Below, piece after piece: positions 55,760 to 64,000 of a DNA stretch of 64,000 bases. The notes beneath the pieces are model-generated. The model did no database searches. It had not been told where the DNA came from and saw only the letters and a list, made by a program, of their open reading frames with translations. How positions within the stretch are numbered: position 1 is the first letter of the stretch; the number at the start of each line of letters is the position of its first letter. The stretch is from the NCBI RefSeq assembly GCF_902686445.1, contig NC_062224.1, positions 53,567,156 to 53,631,155 on the forward strand, read 5' to 3'. The DNA comes from Sciurus carolinensis. Lineage: Eukaryota; Chordata; Mammalia; Rodentia; Sciuridae. A program made the position numbers and the translations under genes.

Positions 55760-55799
55760 TGTTGCCGCGGGCAGTAATAAATATCCGCGGACAGCAACA
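55760..55799 (-). repeat. ERV2 5' LTR, reduced to 40 bp
   Basis: Only TGTTGCCGCGGGCAGTAATA and a second half ending CCGCGGACAGCAACA remain between the primer site and the TSD. The two halves are near inverted repeats of each other, so this could also form a hairpin. Since the left LTR is 753 bp, most of this LTR has been lost while both ends stayed. Confidence 0.7.
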
Positions 55800-55805
55800 C
55801 ACTCC

Positions 55806-55865
55806 CATAAACAGTTAAAAGAGCAAATGCAGGAAGCAAAAGATCATTTCAATAAAGAGACAGAG
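55806..55865 (+). mobile_element. L1-F, second piece: ORF1 coiled-coil segment
   Basis: Continues ORF1 after ERV2 (AAACAGTTAAAAGAGCAAATG, then GAAGCAAAAGATCATTTCAA), ending in the target site AATAAAGAGACAGAG (55851-55865) at which L1-G inserted. Confidence 0.85.
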
Positions 55866-57058
55866 CATTTGCCTGCCTCTCGCCTGTCCATCGCCTACCT
55901 TACATGTATCCATCATCCAACACACGAGGTTCACCTACCGATCGTCCGACAACAGTCAGCAAACTGATCACGGACCGCCAGGGGAGCACCAACTGCCTGC
56001 TGTTGCCTGGAAGTTCACTGTTACAGTACCTGCAGGTTAGATTACATGCAGCTGCTGCCATCTTGAGACAACAACCAGGCCCCATAGGATCCCTGGTCAG
56101 ACTGACTGAGCCCCATCTCCAGGATCCCTCAGCCCGAGCAATCACTCCCTGCCTCTGGGGCCCTCACATTGACTGACAGCTCCCTACTGCAGGACCTTAA
56201 GACCAACTGACTGCGCCCTATCACCAGGACACCAGACCGACTGATTGCACCCGGCCTCCAGGATCCCACTACCACACTAAACACACCCAGGACCTCCAGG
56301 ACCCCTGCCTGACCAACTGCATCCCGCCTCCATGACCTTCTGCTGACCACAACCACACCCTGAGCTGTAGATCCTCATTTGCCAACACATTTCAAAGCCA
56401 GAGCAGCCATCTTGGATAATCCTGGAAGACACAGCTCCGATCTTTAGGTGGGGCAAAACCCATCCTGAGACGCCTGCTGGAGACTTGAAGCTCATTGTCA
56501 GGTACCTCTCATGCATCAGGCCACTGAAGACTTAGAGGTTTCATTACTATATGACTGTTAGACTGTAGATTTTCTTTTTTCTCCTTATTGAAAAATATTA
56601 AGTTTTTATTTCTATACTTTTCTTGCTCTCTATTCCTTTTGTTTACCTGTTCTCTCAGAGTCTCTTTCTCCCTTTTTTGAATGCTAACATCCAATTTCTT
56701 TTGATTACACTCTCACTCTTTCTATTAACTAGAACTTCTGCATATTCTTTCCTTATCCCATCAACAGTCACATTCTACATCCCTCTGCATCCTCTTTGTC
56801 CTCCATTTGAAACTGCAGACCTTATTGCAAATAAGTTTGTTTTACTGAAGATAATAGTTGAATTCATTCTCTTTATTATGACAATACTGTTATTGTCCTC
56901 ATAGGGGCTATTTGGTCTAGGATTGCATAGTGTCTCAGTTGGGCACTGCTAATATTGATCCCCTGAAAGAAAAGGTTTTGGAAACCTATAGGGCCACTAT
57001 AAGCCTATAGGGGGAAATCTGCAATACCTCAGATCTGTACTGCTAGAGGGGAAGATAC
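55866..57058 (+). promoter_or_regulatory. L1-G 5' UTR, type II (partial)
   Basis: Aligns with 15587-16779 throughout: CTGACTG/CCTCCAGGA repeats at 56090-56340, then a T-rich part, then GGAAACCTATAGGGCCACTATAAGCC before ORF1. Confidence 0.75.
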
Positions 57059-58081
57059 ATGAACACCAAGAAGAAACAAGGGAAGAATATGATCCAAATA
57101 AATCTAGATTCCATATTAATAGAATCCAATGACATTATGGTAGAAGAAATGTCAGAAACAGACTTCAGATTATACATGATTAAGATGATTTCCAAAGCAA
57201 AGGATGATATAAGAGAGCAAATGCAGGCAATGAATGATAATACCAGTAAGCTGAAAGAGCAAGTGCAGGAAGCAAAAGATCATTTCAACAAAGAGTTAGA
57301 AATACTGAAAAAAAAAAAAAAGAAACAGAAATCCTTGAAATGAAGGAAACAATAAACCAAATAAAAAACTCAATGGAAAGCATCACCAAAAGACTAGACC
57401 ACCTGGAAGACAGAACCTCAGACAATGAAGACAAAATATTTAATCTTGAAAATAAAGTTGTTCAAACAAAGATGATGGTAAGAAATCATGAATAGAATCT
57501 CCAAGAACTATGGGACATCATGAAAAGACCAAATTTAAGAATTATTGGGATTGAGGAAGGCCCAGAGAAACAAACCAAAGGAATGAACAACCTAGTCAAT
57601 GAAATAATATCAGAAAATTTTCCAAACCTGAAGAATGAAATGGAAAATCAAATACAAGAGGCTTACAGAACATCAAATGCACAAAATCACAACAGGTCCA
57701 CAGCAAGGCACATTATAATGAAAATGCCTAACATTCAAAATAAAGATAGGATTTTGAAGACCACAAGAGAAAAGCATCAGATTACATATAGGGGGAGACC
57801 AATACGGATAGCAGTCGACTTCTCAACCCAGACTCTAAAAGCTAGAAGGGTCTGGAACAACATATTTCAAGCTCTGAAAGAACATGGTTGCCAACCAAGA
57901 ATCCTATACCCAGCAAAACTAACCTTCAGATTTCAAGATGAAATAAAATCCTTCCTGATAAACAAAAGTTAAAGGAATTTAAAAATAGAAAGCCTGCATT
58001 ACAGAATGTTCTGAACAAAATATTCCATGAGGAGGAAATGAAAAACAACATTGGAGGTCAGCAAAGGGAGGAACTACCTTA
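57059..58081 (+). pseudogene. L1-G ORF1, frameshifted
   Basis: The frame begins MNTKKKQGKNMIQINLDS at 57059 and is lost at an A homopolymer (57309-57322) and again at a TAG near 57492. The RRM/C-terminal part (57520-57972) reads RPNLRIIGIEEG to LYPAKLTFRFQ. It ends at the TAG at 58079-58081. The coiled-coil text differs from type I ORF1 (TSKLKEQVQEAK, SITKRLDHLEDR), marking a separate subfamily. Confidence 0.87.
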
Positions 58082-58137
58082 GAGAAAAACCACTCAAAGG
58101 AGAAACCAAGCCAACTTAAAATCCAAAAATAAGCCAA

Positions 58138-61100
58138 ATGACAGGGAATACAAATCATTTCTCAATAATAACCCTGAACATTAATGGCCTAAACTCATCA
58201 ATCAAAAGACATAGACTGGCAGAATGGATTAAAAAGAAAGACCCAACAATATGCTGCCTGCAAGAGACTCATCTCATAGAAAAAGATATCCACAGACTAA
58301 AGGTGAAAGAATGGGAAAAAACCTACCATGCACATGGACTCAGTAAAAAAGCAGGAATTTCCATCCTTGTATCAGATAAAGTTGACTTCAAGCCAAAGTT
58401 AGTCAGAAAGGATAAAGAAGGACATTTCATACTGCTTACGGGAACCATAAATCAGGAAGACATAACGATAGTAAATATTTATGCCCCAAACAATGGTGCA
58501 TCCAAGTACATCAAACAAATCCTTCTCAATTTCAAGAATCACATAGACCACAACACAATAAATGGGTGACTTTAACGCACTGCTGTCACCACTAGATAGA
58601 TCTTCCAAACAAAAACCAACCAAAGAAACCAAAGAACTCAATAACACAATCAAGAACCTAGACTTCATAGACATATATAGAATATCCCAAACATCAATGA
58701 GCAGGTTCGCTTTCTTCTCAACAGCACAAGGAACCTTCTCAAAAGTAGACCATATGTTATGCCTCAAAGCAGCCCTTTGGAAATGCAAAAAAATACAGAC
58801 ACTACCTTGTGTTCTATCATATCACAATGGACTGAGAGTAGAAATCACTGACAAAATAAAAAAAAGAAATTACTCCAACACCTAGAGACTAAATAATATG
58901 CTATTGAATGAAACATGGATAACAGAAAACATCAGGGAGGAGATAAAAAATTCTTAGAGGTCAATGAGAACGACAATACAACATATCAAAATCTCTGGGA
59001 CATTATGAAAGCGGTACTAAGAGGAAAATTCATTGCATGGAGTGCATTCCAGAAAAGAATGAAAAGTCAACAACTAAATGACCTAACATTACAGCTCAAA
59101 GACCTAGAAAAAGAAGAACAGAATAACAGCAAAAGTAGTAGAAGACAGGAAATAATTAAAATCAGAGCTGAAATCAATGAAATGAAACAAAAGAAACTAT
59201 TCAAAAAATTGACAAAACAAAAAGTTGGTTCTTTGAGAAAGTAAACAAAATAGACAAACCCTTAGCCACACTAACAAAGAGAAGGAGAGAGGAGACTCAA
59301 ATTACTAAAATACATGATGCAAAAGGAAATATCACGACAGACACCACTGAGATACATAACATAATGAGAAGCTACTTTGAAAATCTGTATTCCAACAAAA
59401 TAGAAACTACCAAAGATATTGACAAATTTCTAGAGATATATGCTCCTCCCAAACTGAACCAGGAGGACATGCACAATTTAAACATATCAATATCAAGCAA
59501 TGGAATAGAAGAAGTCATTAAAAACCTACCATCCAAGAAAAGTCCAGGACCAGATGGATTCTCAACCGAGTTCTACAAGACCTTCAAAGAAGAACACATT
59601 CCAATACTTCTCAAAGTATTCCAGGAAATAGAAAAGGAGGGTACCCTACCAAACTCATTCTATGAAGCTAATATCACCCTCATACCCAAACCAGGCAAAG
59701 ACACATCAAGAAAAGAAAATTTTAGACCAATATCCTTGATGAATATAGATGCAAAGATCCTTAACAAAATATTGGCAAACCGTATCCAAAAACATGTTAA
59801 AAATCATGCACCACGATCAAGTGGGGTTCATCCCTGGAATGCAAGGATGGTTTAACATCTGTAAATCAATAAATGTCATCCATCATGTCAATAGACTTAA
59901 GGATAAGAATCATATTGTTATTTCAATTGATGCAGAAAAAGCATTCGACAGAATACAACACCCCTTCATGCTCAAAACACTAGAAAATATAGGGATAGTA
60001 GGAACATACCTGAACATGGTAAAGACTATTTATGTTAAGTCCATGGCCAACATCATTCTTAATGGAGAAAAACTGAAACCATTCTCTTTAAAAACAGGAG
60101 CAAGACAGGGATGTCCTTTTTCACCACTTCTATTCAACATTGTCCTCGAAACTCTAGCCAGAGCAATTAGACAGGCTAAAGAAAGTAAAGGGATATGAAT
60201 AGGAAAAGAGGAACTTAAGCTGTCACTATTTGCTGATGACATGATTCTATATTTAGAGGATCCAAAAATCTTCTCCAGAAAACTTCTAGACCTCATCAAT
60301 GAATTCAACAAAATACCAGGCTATAAAATCAACACACATAAATCTAAAGCATTTTTATATGCAAGCAATGTAACAGCTGAAAGGGAAATGAGGAAAACAA
60401 CTCCATTTGCAATAGCCTCAAAAAAAAATAAAATACTTGGGAATCAATCTAACCAAAGAGGTAAAAGATCTCTACAATGAAAACTACAAAACATTTAAGA
60501 GAGAAGTTGAGGAAGACCTTAGAAGATGGAAAGATTTCCCATGTTCTCAGATAGGAAGAATTAATATTGTCAAAATGGTCATACTACCAAAAGTGCTATA
60601 CAGATTTGATGCAATCCCAATTAAATCTCAATGATGCACCTTACAGAAATAGAGCAAGCAATCATGAAACTCATCCGGAAGAATAAGAAACCCAGAATAG
60701 CTAAAGCAATCCTTAGCAGGAAGAATGAAACAGGGGTTATCACAATACCAAACTTCAACTATACTACAAAGCAATAGTAACAAAAATGGCATGGTATTGG
60801 CACCAAAATAGACAGGCAGATCAATGGTACAGAATAGAGGACACAGACACAAACCCAAATAAATACAATTTTCTCATACTAGACAAAGGTGCCAAAAATG
60901 TGCAATGGAGAAAAGATAGCCTCTTCAACAAATGGTGCTGGGAAAACTGGAAATCCATAAGCAACAGAATGAAATTAAACCTCTATCTCTCACCCTACAC
61001 AAAAATCAACTCACAATGGATCAAGGACCTTGAAATCAGACCAGAGACCCTGCATCTTATAGAAGAAATAGGACGTCCAAATCTTCAACTTGTTGGCTTA

Positions 61101-61826
61101 GGATCAGACTTCCTTAACAGGACTCCCATAGCATAAGAAATAAAAGCAAGAATCAATAACTGGGATAGATTCAAACTAAAAAGCTTTCTCTCAGCAAAGG
61201 AAACTATCAGCAATGTGAAGAAAGAGCCTACAGAGTGGGAGAAAATCTTTGCCAATCATACTTCAGATAGAGCACTAATTTCCAGAATCTATAAAGAACT
61301 CAAAAAACTCTACAGCAAGAATACAAATAGCCCAATCAAAAAATGGGCTAAGGATATGAACAGACACTTCACAGAAGAAGATCTACAAGCAATCAACAAA
61401 CATATGAAAAAATGTTCACCATCTTTAGTAATAAAAGAAATGCAAATCAAAACTACACTAAGATTCCATCTCACCACAATTAGAATGGTGATTATCAAGA
61501 ATACAAGCAACAATAGGTTTTGGTGAGGATGTGGGGAAAAAGGTACACTCGTACATTTCTGGTGGGCTTGCAAATTAGTGCAGCCACTCTGGAAAGCAGT
61601 GTGGAGATTCCTTAGAAAACTTGGAATGGAACTACCATTTGACCCAGCTATCCCACTCCTTGGCCTATACCCAAAGGACTTAAAATCAGCATACTACAGA
61701 GATACAGCCACACCAATGTTCATAGCTGCTCAATTCACAATAGCCAGACTATGGAACCAACCTAGATGCCCCTCAATTGATGAATGGATAGTGAAACTGT
61801 GGTATATATATACAATGGAATATTAG
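58138..61826 (+). pseudogene. L1-G ORF2, several frameshifts
   Basis: The ATG at 58138 opens [23 protein letters not shown] frame runs to 58569 and is shifted at 58560-58570 just before GDFNALLSPLD. RT text: 59364-59855 ([11 protein letters not shown]) and 59749-60198 ([13 protein letters not shown]), with FADD near 60229. C-terminal pieces: 60786-61136, 61215-61526, 61578-61826. Each break is small, so the element is moderately old. Confidence 0.88.
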
Positions 61827-62205
61827 CCATAAAGAATGATAAAATTATGGCATTTGCAGGCAAATGGATGAAATTGGAGAATATCATGCTAAGTGAGATA
61901 AGCCAATCTCAAAAATCCAAAGGACAAATGATGTCGCTGATAAGTGGATGATGACACCTAATGGGCGGTGTGAGGGGTTAGTGTTAGGGTTAGAGTTACA
62001 GTTAGGGAGGTGGGCAAGAATGGAGGAAGGAAGGACCGTATAGAGGGAAAAGAGGGGTAGGAGGGTTGGGGGGAAGGGAAAAAGTAACAGAATGAATCAA
62101 ACATTACCCTATGTAAATCTATGATTACACAAATGGTATCCCTTTTCTCCGTGTACAAACAGAGAAACAACATGTATCCCATTTGTTTACAATAAAAAAA
62201 AATTG

Positions 62206-62705
62206 TTCATAGCTGCTCAATTCACAATAGCCAGACTGTGGAACCAACCTAGATGCCCGTTCAATTGATGAGTGGATAAAAAAACTGTGATATATATATA
62301 TAGAATGGAATATTACTCAGGTATAAAGAATAATAAAATTATGGCATTTGCAGGCAAATGGATGAAATTGGAGAATGTCATGCTAAGTGAGATAAGCCAA
62401 TCTCAAAAATCCAAAGGACGAATGATTTCACTGATAAGTGGATGATGACACATAATGGGGGGTGGGAGGGGGGCAAGAATGGAGGGACTCTATAGTGGGA
62501 AAAGAGGGGTGGGAGGGGTGGGGGAAGGAAACAATAACAGAATGATTCAATCATCATTACCCTATGTAAATGTATGATTACACAAATGGTATGCTGTTAC
62601 TCCACGTACAAACAGAAACAACATGTATCCCATTTGTTCACAATAAAATAAATTTAAAAATAATAAATAAATAAATAAATATTTAAAAAAATAAAAATAA
62701 AAATA
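62206..62705 (+). mobile_element. L1-H: short 3'-end L1 copy joined to the L1-G tail
   Basis: The text GTTCATAGCTGCTCAATTCAC (first at 61718 in L1-G) restarts at 62205 directly after the L1-G A tail. It runs through the end of ORF2, the 3' UTR and a second A/T-rich tail (62640-62705). Differences from L1-G (e.g. the 3' UTR lacks the GTTAGGGTTAG block) show that it is a separate 5'-truncated insertion into the poly(A) tail rather than a simple duplication. Confidence 0.85.
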
Positions 62706-64000
62706 AATAAAGAGATAGAGATCCTGAGAAAAATAAACAAACAGAAATCCTTGAATTCATGAAAACAGTAAACCAAATTAAAAAGTCAATAGAAAGCATA
62801 ACCAACAGACTCAATCACTTGGAAGACAAAACCTCAGACAATGAAGACAAAATATTTAACCTTGAAAGCAAAGTTGGCCAAACAGAAAAGATGGTATGAA
62901 ATCATGAACAGAACCTCCAAGAAATATGGGCTATCATAAAAAGACCATATTTAAGAATTATTGGGATTAAGGAAGACACAGAGATACAAACCAAAGGAAT
63001 TAATAATCTATTCAATGAAATAATATCAGAAAATTTTCCATATCTGAAAAATAAAATGGAAAATCAAATACAAGAGATTTACAGGGCACCAAATGTACAA
63101 AATTACAATACAGACACACCAAGGCACATTGTAATGAAAATACCGAGCACACAAAATAAAGACAGAATTTTAAAGACTACAAGAGAAAAGCATCAGATTA
63201 CATATAGGGGGAAACCAATACAGATATGAGCGGATTTCTTAACCCAGACCCTAAAAACTAGAAGGGCCTGGGACACCATATTTCAAGCTCTGAAAGAAAA
63301 TGGATGCCAACCTAGAATTTTTACCCAGCAAACCTTACCTTCAGATTTGGTGACAAAATAAAATCCTTTCATGCTAAACAAAAGTTAAAAGAATTTACAA
63401 ATAGGAAGACTGCAGTACAGAACATTCTCTGAAAAATATTCCATGAGAAAGAAATGAAAAACAACAATGTAAGTCAGCAAAGGGAGAAACTATCCTAAAG
63501 GAATAGCCAATTAAAGGAGATTCCAAGTCAACTTAAAAAGCAAAAATAAGCCAAAATGATCGGGAATACTATTCATATCTCAATAATAACCCTCAATGTT
63601 AATGGCCTAAACTCTTCAATCAGAAGACATAGACTGGTAGACTGGATTTTTTAAAAGGACCCACAATACACTGCCTTCAAAAAACTCATCTCATAGAAAA
63701 TACATCCACAGACTAAAGGTGAAAGGATGGGAAAAAATATCACACACACAGACACAGAAAAAAGCAGGGGTTTCCATCCTCATATCAGATAAAGCAGACT
63801 TCAAACCAAAGTTAGTCAGAAGGGATAAAGAAGGACATTTCATACTGTGTAAGGGAAGCACAAATCAGCAAAACATAATGATCACTAATATTTATGCCCC
63901 AAACAATGGCACATCCATGTATGTCAAATAAATCCTTCTCAATTCTTGGAACCAAATAGACCACAACACATAGTAGGTGACTTTAACACACTTCTCTTCC
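62706..64000 (+). mobile_element. L1-I: continuation of L1-F (ORF1 to start of ORF2), running off the right edge
   Basis: It resumes ORF1 at AATAAAGAGATAGAGATCCTG, exactly where L1-F stopped at 55865. It then has RRM text (near 62945), the C-terminal domain (63300-63400), the ORF1 end near 63496, an ORF2 start near 63559 and EN text (63719-63931) up to the window end. Both ORFs have stops. The longest frame (63719-63931) covers [19 protein letters not shown] to IYAPNNGTSM. Confidence 0.85.
62740..63498 (+). pseudogene. L1-F/I ORF1, 3' part, broken
   Basis: Coiled-coil remnant (NRLNHLEDKTSDNEDKIFNL-like), then RRM start near 62945 and the C-terminal domain with a TGA near 63230 and a deletion in LYPAKLTF near 63320. 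Together with 52867-53043 and 55806-55865 it makes one ORF1 split by two later insertions. Confidence 0.8.

Larger units (their letters stand above)
53044..55799 (-). mobile_element. ERV2: class II ERV with tRNA-Ile primer site, pro-pol deleted, one LTR reduced
   Basis: A perfect 6-bp TSD CACTCC (53038-53043 and 55800-55805) brackets it inside L1-F ORF1. Right to left: a 40-bp LTR remnant (55760-55799), primer site, a leader with tandem repeats, gag remnants, env transmembrane tail, polypurine tract, and a full 753-bp LTR (53044-53796). Gag nucleocapsid text passes directly into env text near 54500, so pro and pol are missing. Related to ERV1 in leader, gag and the segment after env, but the LTR is different. 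Confidence 0.88.
55866..62205 (+). mobile_element. L1-G: LINE-1 with type II 5' UTR, inserted into L1-F
   Basis: It starts 5'-truncated inside the leader (CATTTGCCTGCCTCTCGCC, matching 15587 in L1-C). It runs through ORF1, ORF2, a G-rich, telomere-like 3' UTR (61960-62060) and an A tail. Left target site AATAAAGAGACAGAG (55851-55865) reappears as AATAAAGAGATAGAG at 62706-62720, after L1-H. ORFs are broken, but less so than in L1-B. Confidence 0.92.

Noticed and set aside
1..64000. A previously undescribed gene system (defence, biosynthetic or similar)
   Set aside because: Every long frame resolves to L1 or ERV proteins. The novelty here is structural (transduction, promoter repeats, primer usage, nesting), not a new gene cluster.

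Overview
This window is mammalian repeat-rich DNA, most likely from a squirrel-family rodent (Sciuridae). That call is inferred from two things: tRNA-derived ID-type SINEs (7062, 15101, 19948, 32039, 42770) and an L1 family whose 3' UTR ends in a G-rich, telomere-like tract. No host protein-coding gene with introns, no functional tRNA/rRNA gene and no CRISPR or bacterial-type operon is visible. Nearly every long open frame belongs to a LINE-1 (L1) or an endogenous retrovirus (ERV); long minus-strand frames inside plus-strand L1 ORF2, and the reverse, are shadows.

Layout. 1-3452: 3' part of a plus-strand L1 whose ORF2 is open from the window edge to its stop. 3453-7621: old sequence holding an IAP-like LTR with an adjoining primer-binding site, an ancient antisense L1 piece, a probable MaLR-type LTR and an ID SINE. 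7622-14182: decayed L1 (L1-B) with an internal repeat of its RT region. 15190-22031: an ancient antisense HAL1/L1-like element cut by a 5.6 kb L1 (L1-C, with target-site duplications, TSDs), a 641-bp solo LTR, and the 3' end of L1-D. 22045-29276: L1-D on the minus strand, full length, with open ORF1 (337 aa) and ORF2 (about 1274-1280 aa), a tandem-repeat 5' UTR, a 13-bp TSD, and 223 bp of extra 5' sequence that includes a sideroflexin-like exon (a probable 5' transduction). 29470-34400: older L1 fragments. 35785-41914: a class II (betaretrovirus-like) ERV on the minus strand with both LTRs, a tRNA-Ile primer site, and broken gag, dUTPase-protease, pol and env. 42770-43778: ID SINEs. 44581-50583: L1-E, 3'-truncated. 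50584-51520: ancient L1 pieces and a 73-bp insertion with a TSD. 52040-64000: a nest in which one old L1 (L1-F, resuming as L1-I) is split first by L1-G/L1-H and separately by a second tRNA-Ile ERV that has lost pro and pol.

How the parts relate. The elements are parasites layered on one another; TSDs allow the order of insertion to be read. L1-D is the only element here that looks capable of encoding a complete retrotransposition machinery (ORF1 RNA-binding chaperone plus ORF2 endonuclease/reverse transcriptase). The ERVs carry many breaks and look non-functional. The most unusual points are the probable 5' transduction on L1-D, its monomer-like 5' UTR, two unrelated L1 5' UTR types in one window, and two ERVs that share an uncommon tRNA-Ile primer site.
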